Below, one piece after another: positions 1 to 8,744 of a stretch of DNA of 64,000 nt; position 1 is the stretch's first letter; each line of letters starts with the position of its first letter. Made by a program: the position numbers and the translations under genes. The notes beneath the pieces are model-generated. The model saw only the letters and a list, made by a program, of their open reading frames with translations, made no database searches and was not told the origin of the DNA. The stretch is taken from the NCBI RefSeq assembly GCF_900094835.1, contig NZ_FMAO01000003.1, positions 62,001 through 126,000 on the forward strand, written 5' to 3'. Source of the stretch: Weissella bombi (GTDB lineage: Bacteria; Bacillota; Bacilli; Lactobacillales; Lactobacillaceae).

Positions 1-325
1 CTTGAATTACTCGATCACCTTTTATTTCAAAATGTGCGCGCGCCATTTGTTGTGCTTGCGTAGTAGTTAAAAAACCATTATTCATTAAACTTGAAATTGT
101 AATTTCCTGTTGCCTTGCTTCATCGTGGGCAATACGATACATATTCACCTGATTTTGCAGTGTATTAAATAATACCGTTTGTTGCTTTTCTTCAGCCATT
201 TTACGAATACTAAAAACATTTGGATAAATCAAAACTACTAATAGCCCGACAATAAATAATGTTGTAACAACTTCAATTAATGTAAATCCCTTGCGCTTAC
301 GTACATTACGGTTTTTTTTAATCAT
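1..325 (-). CDS. comGC: ComGC-like major pseudopilin (3' end cut by window)
   Basis: About 108 codons are visible; the C-terminus lies outside the window. The product has a short basic N-terminus followed by the type IV prepilin signature GFTLIEV at residues 14-20, with Glu at +5 after the expected cleavage Gly, and then a hydrophobic helix (residues 20-38). This is the class of protein cut by ComC peptidase and assembled into the competence pseudopilus that brings DNA to the membrane. The ATG overlaps the comGB stop as ATGA (322-325), so the two genes are translationally coupled. comGC is the most likely identity because it directly follows comGB; another comG minor pilin is possible. Confidence 0.85.
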   Translation of the reverse strand, partial: MIKKNRNVRKRKGFTLIEVVTTLFIVGLLVVLIYPNVFSIRKMAEEKQQTVLFNTLQNQVNMYRIAHDEARQQEITISSLMNNGFLTTTQAQQMARAHFEIKGDRVIQ

Positions 326-1317
326 TGAATGATATCTCCCATATTTTGATACATTGGTACAAGTGTTAAATAATACATACCAATCACTACCACCCCAATT
401 ACAGCAAAACAAATTGGCTGAATGAACGTCATATACTTTTGAATTAGTTCATCAAGTACTTGAAATTTACGTTGTGCTAATATCTGAAATTCTTCGCCAA
501 CCTTATGTTGTGGCTGACCACGTGTAAACAACAGCGTACATTCTTTCGGAAGCAATTCTAAATCCATAATAAATTGATCGATTGTTCGTCCATTATTCAA
601 TGCTTTCCACGCCTTGTTTCCGATATAAGCCGTTAACTTATCCTGCGTTGACTGACGTGCTCGCTGAACGATTGTTGATAATTCAACACCGCTGGTCAAC
701 AATAAACCAAGCTGTAAACAAATGTAATATTCAATACTTAGTTTAACTATTTTACCAATTAACGGCACTTTCATTAGCAGTTTTAAGCGTTTATACCACG
801 ATTGTTTTTTTAGATAATAACAGCCTCCCACAATAACAATTAACACAAAAACAAGTAAATAATACCAACTAATCTTAGCGTCTAATAATTGTAAATTGAC
901 ACCCAATTGGCGTAATTCTGGTAATAAAAAGACCAAAAAGCCAACTAACATGAACCCCAATAAAATTAATAAGACAACTGGGTATAACAACACTTGTCGT
1001 AATTTACGATATTGAAACAAACGTTCTCGTTCACGTTTACCTAACGCTTCTAATAAGTTGACCAACCTACCGTGTACAGTAGCAAAATCTAGCTGTTGAA
1101 TTAACTCTTCCCTGACATACGGTGTCATTACCTTTGAAAAAGTAGCACCTGATTCTAGTGCCGCTAAAATACTCATCATTTGTTGGTTCGGTAATTTTAA
1201 TAATAGCTGCACCATTTTAAGTGCATTTTCTAAATCATACCCGACGGATAATAAATAACTTAAATTTTCAAAGAAATCCGCTTGATGCTTACGAGACCAC
1301 ATTACTTTCTTCTTCAT
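322..1317 (-). CDS. comGB: ComGB, competence pilus polytopic membrane protein
   Basis: 331 residues of the PilC/GspF type II secretion F family. It forms the inner-membrane platform of the competence pseudopilus and works with the ATPase ComGA. Hydrophobic segments are visible at about residues 108-132, 148-167 and 296-320, the usual three-helix layout of two GspF domains. The start is supported by a GGAG eight bases upstream (an in-frame Met at residue 6 is less well placed). The first 29 bases overlap the end of comGA, and the end overlaps comGC, so all three form one operon. Confidence 0.9.
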   Translation of the reverse strand: MKKKVMWSRKHQADFFENLSYLLSVGYDLENALKMVQLLLKLPNQQMMSILAALESGATFSKVMTPYVREELIQQLDFATVHGRLVNLLEALGKRERERLFQYRKLRQVLLYPVVLLILLGFMLVGFLVFLLPELRQLGVNLQLLDAKISWYYLLVFVLIVIVGGCYYLKKQSWYKRLKLLMKVPLIGKIVKLSIEYYICLQLGLLLTSGVELSTIVQRARQSTQDKLTAYIGNKAWKALNNGRTIDQFIMDLELLPKECTLLFTRGQPQHKVGEEFQILAQRKFQVLDELIQKYMTFIQPICFAVIGVVVIGMYYLTLVPMYQNMGDIIQ

Positions 1318-2206
1318 GCTTTAACTCCGTTAGTAATCGATTCATTTCTTGCCCGCTAGATATTTCTAATGCAACATAAGGCGTTGCTGCTTGATAAACC
1401 ATTTTTTGGTAACCTAATCCAATTAAAATTTGCTGTAGAATATCTGCTGCAATACCAAATGAACGCAATCGATACCAAATACCAACAATTGACATAGCGT
1501 GAACTGTACTCAAAATTAGGTGACCACTCAATGCCGCTTGTGCAACAATTTTAGCGGTCTTAGCATCACGAATTTCACCGATAATTATGACATCTGGATG
1601 ATGTCGTAAAGCTAACTTCAATAATTGTTCATAACTCATATCGGCTGCGTCATTAACTTGTAGTTGTAAAAAATGTGGTTCCACTAATTCAACAGGATCC
1701 TCAATTGTTAAAACCATCTTATTTTTCAAATGTTTTGTCGCTGCGTGATACATTGTGGTTGTTTTCCCAGAACCCATTTGGCCCGCCAACAATATTAATC
1801 CTTGTTTATGTTGTATTAGCTCGCCTAATTCTGCAAACGCTTCTGCCGGTTGCCATTTTAAAATATCGTCTTTTATATTATAAATTAAGCGAATAACAAC
1901 TGATTCACGATTTAAAAAATCTGCTACACTAGAAATTCGTAAATATAATGATTGCTCATCCAATAAATAATGCCAACGTCCTAACTGTGGTCGTCGAATT
2001 TCACTAATATCCATGCAAGCTGAAAACTTGATATGCCTAATTAACGCTTCACCACGTTCATTCTCTAATTGACCAATATTTTTTAATCCGCTAACGGCAT
2101 AAGTTAATATCTGAAATCCATTTTGAATAGGCAAAATATAAATATCACTAACGCGAGCCTTGGCTGCTTGTTCAAGTATGCTATAAAATGTCTGTTGAAT
2201 TTGCAC
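1289..2206 (-). CDS. comGA: ComGA, competence pilus assembly ATPase
   Basis: 305-residue GspE/PilB-type secretion ATPase that powers pseudopilus assembly for DNA uptake. Walker A GQMGSGKTT lies near residues 141-149 and a Walker B/Asp-box region with IIIGEIRD follows near 206-213; an AALSGHLILSTVHA stretch is typical of the family. The start codon is GTG (2204-2206) with an AGGAGG site 9 bases upstream. It is at the short end for ComGA and has no long N-terminal domain. It is first in the operon, 100 bp downstream of the terminator of the purine permease. I saw no convincing competence sigma-factor box in the short gap. Confidence 0.9.
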   Translation of the reverse strand: MQIQQTFYSILEQAAKARVSDIYILPIQNGFQILTYAVSGLKNIGQLENERGEALIRHIKFSACMDISEIRRPQLGRWHYLLDEQSLYLRISSVADFLNRESVVIRLIYNIKDDILKWQPAEAFAELGELIQHKQGLILLAGQMGSGKTTTMYHAATKHLKNKMVLTIEDPVELVEPHFLQLQVNDAADMSYEQLLKLALRHHPDVIIIGEIRDAKTAKIVAQAALSGHLILSTVHAMSIVGIWYRLRSFGIAADILQQILIGLGYQKMVYQAATPYVALEISSGQEMNRLLTELKHEEESNVVS

Positions 2207-2257
2207 GCTTCTTAACCTCCTAACACATACAAAGACGTTAGGCTAATAAAAATGTCC

Positions 2258-2297
2258 AAAAAAAATTTCTCAAAGGCTTTTACACCTTTGAGAAATT
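2258..2297 (-). terminator. Rho-independent terminator after NCS2 permease gene
   Basis: A 13-bp perfect stem (2264-2276 with 2285-2297) with an 8-base loop; on the minus strand it runs into eight T. It separates the permease gene from the comG operon. Confidence 0.9.
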
Positions 2298-2307
2298 ACA
2301 AAACTAT

Positions 2308-3759
2308 TTAATTTAGCGCCAATACAACAAAATTCAAAATGAATAATATTGAGACGAACCACAAAATAATACTAATTTCGTTAAACTTACGCTTAACACT
2401 CTTGATCAAAACAAAGAAAATAAATCCAGCGGCAATACCATATGAAATTGAATATGAAAATGCCATAAATGCTGCCGTGAAGAAAGCTGGAATAGCAATT
2501 TCAATATCATCCCAATCAATCAACTTAAACTCATTCATCATCATAATTCCAACAACAACTAAAATCGGTGCCGTTGCCGCACTTGGAATTACATTAACCA
2601 ATGGTGCAGCCACAATTGAGCATAGGAAACCAATTGCAACAACTACCGCTGTTAGTCCAGTACGACCACCGGCTTTAATTCCAATTGAAGCTTCAATAAA
2701 GGTCGTTGTATTTGAAGTTCCAAAAATACCAGCAAACATCGTTGCAAAAGTATCAGCAACTAAACCGCGATCCATCTTTGATTTAAAGCCTTTGTTCTCG
2801 TAGAATTCCTTTTGATCTGCTGCTGAAAAGATACCCGTTGAAATACCAGTTCCAATAAAGGTTCCAATTGCATCAAACAACCCTGAAAGTCCCATTGAGA
2901 ATACCGTTAGAACAACAATTAAAATATCTTTTGGTGATGTAAACATTGACCATAATCCATGGGTTCCTAAGGCTTGACCAAAAATCGAACCAAAATCATG
3001 GAAAGTTGTTGAAAATGCTGACATACCACTAATATGTATATTCGTAACACCCATTGGTATACCGATTAAAGTTGTTACAAACACTGAAATCAAAAATGAA
3101 CCTGGTACATTAGCGATAACCAGCAAAACCAATAAAATTAAACCAATTAATGCCAACAGAACAGACGGACTAGTAAATGTCGTTAGTTCTGGGGTTGTAC
3201 TACCATTAGCCGTTAAGGTTTCAACTACCTTTGCCCCACCGCCATTAAATGGCTTATTGTTCAAAGAAATAATATTTTGGCCATCAACTAAAAAGTTAAT
3301 GAAGCCGGCATTTTTTAAGCCAATATAAGCAATATATAAACCAATACCAGCAGCAATAGCATGCTTTAATTGCACCGGAATCGATTTAACAATTAAGGAA
3401 CGTACTTTTGTTAGCGTGATAATAACATCAACCAAACCAACTAAAAACACCATCCCCAATGCTTGCTGCCAAGTATATCCCAAGCCAAACACTACTGTAT
3501 AAGTAAACATGGCTTGCATACCAATTGAAGGAGCTAAAGCATAAGGCAAATTAGCAAACAATCCTGTAATCAACGTACCCGTTACGGCCGTCAAAATCGT
3601 TGCCAAGAAAACACCCTGATTAGGCATTCCCGTCAAGGCAAGCACTGATGGATTTAGAAAAATAATGTAAGCCATCGCCACAAAAGTCGTAATACCCGCA
3701 ATAATCTCGGTACGTACTGTTGTGTTGTTTTCCGACAACTTAAAGAAACGTTCCAACAT
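2308..3759 (-). CDS. NCS2 family purine (hypoxanthine/guanine/adenine) permease
   Basis: 483 residues with about 12-14 membrane segments. The N-terminus (RTEIIAGITTFVAMAYI) and FDAIGTFIG near residues 295-303 are those of the AzgA/PbuG/PbuO branch of nucleobase:cation symporters, which import purine bases by proton symport. The substrate-site motif usually reads APGMGLNA in this family; here it is APSIGMQA (about residues 76-83), so specificity could differ from PbuG. It is a single gene with its own terminator. No purine riboswitch core was found in the roughly 150-base leader. Confidence 0.85.
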   Translation of the reverse strand: MLERFFKLSENNTTVRTEIIAGITTFVAMAYIIFLNPSVLALTGMPNQGVFLATILTAVTGTLITGLFANLPYALAPSIGMQAMFTYTVVFGLGYTWQQALGMVFLVGLVDVIITLTKVRSLIVKSIPVQLKHAIAAGIGLYIAYIGLKNAGFINFLVDGQNIISLNNKPFNGGGAKVVETLTANGSTTPELTTFTSPSVLLALIGLILLVLLVIANVPGSFLISVFVTTLIGIPMGVTNIHISGMSAFSTTFHDFGSIFGQALGTHGLWSMFTSPKDILIVVLTVFSMGLSGLFDAIGTFIGTGISTGIFSAADQKEFYENKGFKSKMDRGLVADTFATMFAGIFGTSNTTTFIEASIGIKAGGRTGLTAVVVAIGFLCSIVAAPLVNVIPSAATAPILVVVGIMMMNEFKLIDWDDIEIAIPAFFTAAFMAFSYSISYGIAAGFIFFVLIKSVKRKFNEISIILWFVSILFILNFVVLALN

Positions 3760-3782
3760 AATAAGTTTTTCTCCCTAAAAAA

Positions 3783-3960
3783 TCATGTTAACGTAATTCG
3801 CAAACATGACCCAACCAACTAAAAGCTCTTAATATAGACAGCTGTATCATAATACATTTATCTACTACTCTCTTATGTTGAAGTCTGTGGCAAAACACGT
3901 TAACGACTCTATTCAAATAGTTTTAACGATATATCTAATTTAGCAAATAGTCAATCTATT
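3783..3960 (-). promoter_or_regulatory. Probable promoter and leader of the NCS2 permease
   Basis: The 248-bp gap before yebC contains a minus-strand TTGACT near 3953 with TATATC 15-17 bases on, giving an untranslated leader of about 150 bases. A 7-bp inverted repeat (3783-3789 with 3803-3809) lies just upstream of the ribosome site, and GTTAACG occurs twice. I could not assign the leader to a riboswitch class. Confidence 0.4.
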
Positions 3961-3964
3961 TTAG

Positions 3965-4004
3965 AAAAATAAAAAAGAACTTGCTCTAATAGCAAGTTCT
4001 TTTT
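3965..4004 (-). terminator. Terminator after yebC
   Basis: A stem of about 14 bp (3972-3985 with 3991-4004) with a 5-base loop, followed by T-rich sequence on the minus strand, four bases beyond the yebC stop. Confidence 0.9.
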
Positions 4005-4007
4005 AAA

Positions 4008-4730
4008 TTATTCAGCTGTTGTAAATACAGCTTGAACGTCATCATTTTCTTCAAGCTCTGCAACCAAGCCTGCCAATGATTCTTGCTTATCCTCAGGCAC
4101 TGCCATTGGGTTTTGTGCAACCATTGTAACTTCGTCGATACTGAATACATAACCCTTTTCTAGTAATGCATCACGCACTTCTGGGAAAGCCTTTGGTTCA
4201 GTATAGATTTCGAATTGATCATCAAATGTCTTCATGTCATCTGCACCAGCATCTAACATATCTTCAAACAATTGATCTTCATCAATTTCAGTATCTTCAT
4301 CACGTTCAATTTCAAGGTATCCCTTGCGATCAAATTGGAACGATACTGATCCTGATGTTCCTAATTCACCACCGTAGTGCTTGAAAGAAGAACGTACTGA
4401 TGAAGCTGTACGGTTAGTGTTGTCTGTCAAGGCTTCAACCAAAACAGCAATACCAGCTGGTCCGTAACCTTCATAAGTTAATTCTTGATAGTTAGCACCA
4501 TTTGCACCAGAAGCCTTATCTAGAGCACGTTGGATGTTATCCTTAGGCATATTAGCTGCCTTTGCTTTATCGATAACCAAACGCAAACCTGAGTTTGAAT
4601 CTGGATCAACGCCACCTGCTTTAGCTGCCGTGTACAAATCACGAGCTAACTTTTGGAAAATCTTACCACGCTTCGCATCTTGGGCGTTCTTACGTCCTTG
4701 GATGTTATGCCATTTACTATGTCCTGACAT
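4008..4730 (-). CDS. yebC: YebC/TACO1 family protein
   Basis: 240 residues, the family's normal length, starting [20 protein letters not shown], the diagnostic N-terminus. Family members have been described both as DNA-binding regulators and as ribosome-associated factors that help translate difficult (polyproline) sequences; which applies here cannot be told from sequence. The acidic middle and C-terminal domains are intact. An AAGGGG site precedes the ATG. It lies 52 bp downstream of recD2 and could share its transcript; a strong terminator follows. Confidence 0.92.
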   Translation of the reverse strand: MSGHSKWHNIQGRKNAQDAKRGKIFQKLARDLYTAAKAGGVDPDSNSGLRLVIDKAKAANMPKDNIQRALDKASGANGANYQELTYEGYGPAGIAVLVEALTDNTNRTASSVRSSFKHYGGELGTSGSVSFQFDRKGYLEIERDEDTEIDEDQLFEDMLDAGADDMKTFDDQFEIYTEPKAFPEVRDALLEKGYVFSIDEVTMVAQNPMAVPEDKQESLAGLVAELEENDDVQAVFTTAE

Positions 4731-4782
4731 TTCAGAAACCCCTTTTCTATCGAAAATTTATCGTCTTATTTTACCATATATT

Positions 4783-7320
4783 TTAAGTGTTCGCCAGTTT
4801 TCCATGACTATCAGGCATAAAATCGTATGGTGTGACACCTTCTAAACCAATATTTGGATCAATACTACCCTGTGCAATTAAATCCATCGTCAATACTGTT
4901 TCTAACGGTGCAGCCTCTTTTTGGATAACCGTTTCTTGCTCTTGCTGCGGATTTTCAACCGTATCTGGAGCCGGTTCATTCATTTGTAATGTTTCCTGTT
5001 GTGCGAGCTTCTTAGATTGATTATCTGGTGCTTTACCAGTCGCATATTGTAAAATACGTGCCTGCAAATTGGTGTGTCGGTTAACACCCAAAGTCACAAC
5101 AGCAGTTTGATAAGCGCTCAATTGTCCAATCAACACCAATGACTCACTTGCCCGTGTAAGACCTGTATACAATAAATTACGCTGCAACATTCTTGAAAAA
5201 GCATCCACTAACGGCATAATGACTAGTTTATATTCTGTCCCTTGTGCTTTATGAATCGTGGTTGCATAAGCTAATGTAATATTTTGCCAATTTTCACGTG
5301 TATAAATGACCTCGCCTGTATCAAAATCAACCACAATTTTATCTTTTTTATCAGTATTTGATTTATCCTTGGCTAATAAGACACTTGTAATATAACCAAT
5401 ATCACCATTAAACACATTATTTTCAGGGTCATTAGCCGTCTGCATTACCTTATCCCCAACACGATAGTTAAATGCTTGTTTATCTTTTTTAATGGTGATA
5501 GATTTTTTCTTACTCGTAGCTGGATTAAAAATATTTTGGACGATCTCATTTAAATGATTAACACCAGCAGGCGTACGATACATTGGTGCCAATATTTGCA
5601 TATCAGCAACTGAATTTCCTTTATTTTTCCAGCTTTCTGCAATTTTTTCAACCAGTTTTGGCACAGTATTTACATTAGCAGGGAAAAATGAACGATCAAT
5701 TTGTTGCTCAGTAAAATCTGCTGGTAAACGACCATTTTTTACTTCATTTGCTAATGAAATAATAGTTGACCCTTTTCCCTGACGATGAATTGTCTCTAAT
5801 TCACGATAATTTAATAAGCCACTTGCTAATAAGTCATAAAAAACACGACCTGGACCAACTGAAGGAAGTTGATCTTTGTCACCCACCAGAATTATTTGCA
5901 TATCAGCCTGAACAGCGGATAATAATGTTGCAAATAACTGTGTATCAACCATCGACATTTCATCAATTACCAATAAATGACCCGTCACCTCTTCAATGTC
6001 AACGTCATTAATATTAGCTTCACGTCCGGTAATACCTAACAAATGATGAATTGTCGTTGCTAACATTCCCGTTGATTCTTGTAATCTTTTAGCAGCACGT
6101 CCTGTTGGTGCTGCTAAATGAATACTATCATCAATCTGGTCTGATTTTAAACCATCAGCTCGTAATAATTTCTTCAAAGTAGCAACAACACCACTGATAA
6201 TTGTTGTTTTACCAGTTCCAGGACCACCAGTTAAAATAAATAATTGATTTGTTAATGCTGCAATAATAGCGTCTTTTTGGGTTGCATCATAGGTGAAATC
6301 ATTAGCTTTTTCCACTTCATCCAATACATTTACAACTTGCTTACGAGAATACGTTGCCTTACTTTGTTGGGTTAAATTAATTAACCGTTCGGCAATTTGA
6401 TTTTCTGCTTCATAAATTTCTTGAATATAAAAATAACTACCATCAACAACCACAACACCTTCACTCGTTAATGTCAGTAAAGCTTTTTTAATCATGACAT
6501 CAGTTACAACAGCGCGTTGACCTTTTTCTAACAAGGCTTTCGCATCACGCATTAAATCAGGTAACACCATATAAGTATCACCCGAATTAAACGTTTGATT
6601 ATTGATAGTTTCAATAACGCCAGCTTTAATCCGTCGTTCATCTAAAACATCAATACCTTCTTGTAATGCGAATTGATCAATCCGCTTAAAAGATACCCCT
6701 TCAATATCAATCACCAATTGATACGGGTTATCCTTTAATATTTGTAAAGTGCTCTTTTGATACTTTTGATATATTGCCATTGATAATGTTGACCCAAAGC
6801 CAAAATCATTCAAGGCAATAATTGCACGTTCCATACCATCAGCTTTAGATAATTTATCAACAATAACCTGTTGCAATGCCTGAGAAATATTTAGATTGTT
6901 TAATACTTCAGCATTATCTAAAATCAACTCAATGGCATTAATTCCAAGTTCGTCGACAATTTTAGTCGCAGTAGTTTTTCCGACACCTGGAAAGTTATCA
7001 CTAGCAAGATATTTTACGAGCCCTGATGTTGTACTTGTTGCCTGACGATGATAGTTATGTGCAATAAATTGTAGCCCATAGCGGGGATGTTCCTTTAATT
7101 GACCTGTAAACTCATAACTAGAACCAATTTGAATATCTCCGAAACTCCCAGTAACCGTTATTTCATCCTCATTAAATTCAAAATTCTTATCAATAATTTC
7201 AATTCGTAACACTTTATAAAACGAATCTGATGCCGAAAACAAAATTGTTTGAATCTGACCAATTACTTGAGGTGTTAGGTTCACATCATCTTCCCAGAAA
7301 TCATTCTGACTCGGATCCAT
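4783..7320 (-). CDS. recD2: RecD2-type ATP-dependent DNA helicase
   Basis: 845 residues of superfamily 1B helicase, RecD2/YrrC group, acting in DNA repair and replication-fork maintenance independently of RecBC. N-terminal OB-like and helix-hairpin-helix parts (about residues 15-210, including FPGVGKTTA) precede the motor core: Walker A GGPGTGKTT (about 365-373), APTGRAAKRL, VIDEMSMVD (Walker B), GDKDQLPSVGPG and a C-terminal YATTIHKAQGTEY. About 90 residues after the core are Gln/Glu-rich and probably disordered. It overlaps the end of the TPR gene by 20 bp. Confidence 0.92.
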   Translation of the reverse strand: MDPSQNDFWEDDVNLTPQVIGQIQTILFSASDSFYKVLRIEIIDKNFEFNEDEITVTGSFGDIQIGSSYEFTGQLKEHPRYGLQFIAHNYHRQATSTTSGLVKYLASDNFPGVGKTTATKIVDELGINAIELILDNAEVLNNLNISQALQQVIVDKLSKADGMERAIIALNDFGFGSTLSMAIYQKYQKSTLQILKDNPYQLVIDIEGVSFKRIDQFALQEGIDVLDERRIKAGVIETINNQTFNSGDTYMVLPDLMRDAKALLEKGQRAVVTDVMIKKALLTLTSEGVVVVDGSYFYIQEIYEAENQIAERLINLTQQSKATYSRKQVVNVLDEVEKANDFTYDATQKDAIIAALTNQLFILTGGPGTGKTTIISGVVATLKKLLRADGLKSDQIDDSIHLAAPTGRAAKRLQESTGMLATTIHHLLGITGREANINDVDIEEVTGHLLVIDEMSMVDTQLFATLLSAVQADMQIILVGDKDQLPSVGPGRVFYDLLASGLLNYRELETIHRQGKGSTIISLANEVKNGRLPADFTEQQIDRSFFPANVNTVPKLVEKIAESWKNKGNSVADMQILAPMYRTPAGVNHLNEIVQNIFNPATSKKKSITIKKDKQAFNYRVGDKVMQTANDPENNVFNGDIGYITSVLLAKDKSNTDKKDKIVVDFDTGEVIYTRENWQNITLAYATTIHKAQGTEYKLVIMPLVDAFSRMLQRNLLYTGLTRASESLVLIGQLSAYQTAVVTLGVNRHTNLQARILQYATGKAPDNQSKKLAQQETLQMNEPAPDTVENPQQEQETVIQKEAAPLETVLTMDLIAQGSIDPNIGLEGVTPYDFMPDSHGKLANT

Positions 7321-7969
7321 TATCTTGTCCCCCTAACATAACTGCAATTAAATCATCTAAACGAGCAGCATCTGTTTGATATTGTTTGCTATTAACTTGC
7401 TTGGCTTTCATTAACCATGGATTATTTTTAGGAGCACTAACTTGTTCAATCAAGCCTCGGCCAAAATTAGCTGCATAGTCTTGGTCATCTAACTTAATAG
7501 CAGCATTAAATGCAGACTTAGCTTTTACTAGGTCTCCCAAACTTAACCAAATATTACCCAATAAGACTTGAGCTTTCACATCTTCATGATTTTGTTGTAC
7601 GGCAGTTAACGCAAACACCAAAGCTTGTTTAAATTTATTTTGCGCATAAAAACTTTGTGCTTGCATTACAATAGCATCATATTTCAATTTTGTATCTGTA
7701 ATTTTATCAAAAAAAGTTGCCGCACGACCATAGTCAGCTGCAACGTAATAGACATTACCTGTTGCATATAACAATTCTTGTTGTGCGTGATCATTATCTT
7801 TAAATAACGATAGGCTTTTTAGTGCTAAATCTTCAGCTAATACTAATTCACCAGCAACCGTTAGTAAACTTATCAAATCAACATATGCCTGCCAATGATC
7901 CGGATTTTTAGAAATATCTTGAACTAAATCTTTTATATCTTGTTGTACCTTATCATCTACCTTAGACAT
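7301..7969 (-). CDS. Tetratricopeptide-repeat protein
   Basis: 222 residues of helical repeats with TPR character (for example the AQSFYAQNKFKQALVFALTAV and LLGNIWLSLGDLVKAKSAF stretches around residues 100-170). No signal peptide or membrane helix, so probably a cytoplasmic scaffold. It has a GGAG ribosome site and overlaps the start of recD2. A TPR gene next to yrrC/recD2 is a recurring Firmicutes arrangement (YrrB-like), but its role is not established. Confidence 0.75.
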   Translation of the reverse strand: MSKVDDKVQQDIKDLVQDISKNPDHWQAYVDLISLLTVAGELVLAEDLALKSLSLFKDNDHAQQELLYATGNVYYVAADYGRAATFFDKITDTKLKYDAIVMQAQSFYAQNKFKQALVFALTAVQQNHEDVKAQVLLGNIWLSLGDLVKAKSAFNAAIKLDDQDYAANFGRGLIEQVSAPKNNPWLMKAKQVNSKQYQTDAARLDDLIAVMLGGQDNGSESE

Positions 7970-7986
7970 TTGTTTTCTCCAATCAA

Positions 7987-8649
7987 TTAAATTGTGTTTG
8001 ATTCATCAGCTAACTCATCTAAATATTCCGTATCATTACGCAACAATTCAGTAAAGTGCTCACCATCTGTCGTCTCCAAAATTGAAGTACTAGTATTACC
8101 TAACCCACCGCGGTCACGCAAATGAGCAAGCGGAATATTTAATAGGCCACCCATTCCCGTGGTTAACGCTGATCCATGACTAAAGAAAATTAGGTTCACA
8201 TCTTCCCCGCCATACATATTAACGGCTTCTTGCACCGCTTTTTTAAAGCGTATTTGCACTTCTGGAAAAGTTTCAGCACCTGGAACTAAAGATGCATCAA
8301 ATTTTTCTGGATGATGTCGTGAAGCTTCATACATATCTCCCCAGTGTTGCTTAACTTCTGAAAAAGTTTTACCTTCCCACACACCAAAGGAGAATTCTTT
8401 TAATCCTTCTTGTACTGTTAATTCAGGTTTGTGATCCAAGTAGCCTAATGTTTGTTCAGCAGTATCAACTGCACGTTTAATAGGACTCGTAAATGCGTGT
8501 TCGAATTCAATATGGCGCAAGTGTTTGCCCAACTGTTCAATTTGATGAATTGATTCTGGTAACAATGGTGAATCGCCGCCAGATCCTTGAAAACGTCCTT
8601 CAGCATTCCAGACGGTCTTTCCGTGGCGGATAAAATATAGTTTCGTCAT
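7987..8649 (-). CDS. Histidine phosphatase family protein (phosphoglycerate mutase-like)
   Basis: 220 residues with the branch-1 histidine phosphatase signature RHGKT near the N-terminus (phosphohistidine His), an acidic EFSFGVWEG segment and the second catalytic His in FFSHGSA. Likely acts on a small phosphorylated metabolite; substrate cannot be assigned. I place the start at the ATG at 8649: it has GGAG 9 bases upstream, whereas the longer frame would begin with a TTG lying inside that ribosome site. It is followed by the TPR gene after 17 bp, suggesting one operon with recD2. Confidence 0.82.
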   Translation of the reverse strand: MTKLYFIRHGKTVWNAEGRFQGSGGDSPLLPESIHQIEQLGKHLRHIEFEHAFTSPIKRAVDTAEQTLGYLDHKPELTVQEGLKEFSFGVWEGKTFSEVKQHWGDMYEASRHHPEKFDASLVPGAETFPEVQIRFKKAVQEAVNMYGGEDVNLIFFSHGSALTTGMGGLLNIPLAHLRDRGGLGNTSTSILETTDGEHFTELLRNDTEYLDELADESNTI

Positions 8650-8696
8650 GCAGTGATTCTCCAATCAAATTTTAGGTTATTATCTTCCATTATAAT

Positions 8697-8735
8697 AAAA
8701 AAAACGATTAGAAACAAAAAAGTTCTAATCGTTTT
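8697..8735 (-). terminator. Terminator after ileS
   Basis: A 13-bp stem (8701-8713 with 8723-8735) and a T-rich tail on the minus strand, ten bases after the ileS stop. Confidence 0.9.
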
Positions 8736-8744
8736 ACTTATAAT

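Noticed and set aside
2207-2257. Competence sigma-factor box before comGA
   Set aside because: No clear match to a CIN-type box; only an isolated TTGGAC was visible.
2339-2803. A 154-codon frame antisense to the purine permease
   Set aside because: Shadow of the permease reading frame; no ribosome site or promoter.
3760-3960. Purine riboswitch before the NCS2 permease
   Set aside because: The conserved purine-aptamer loops and the three-way junction sequence are not there.
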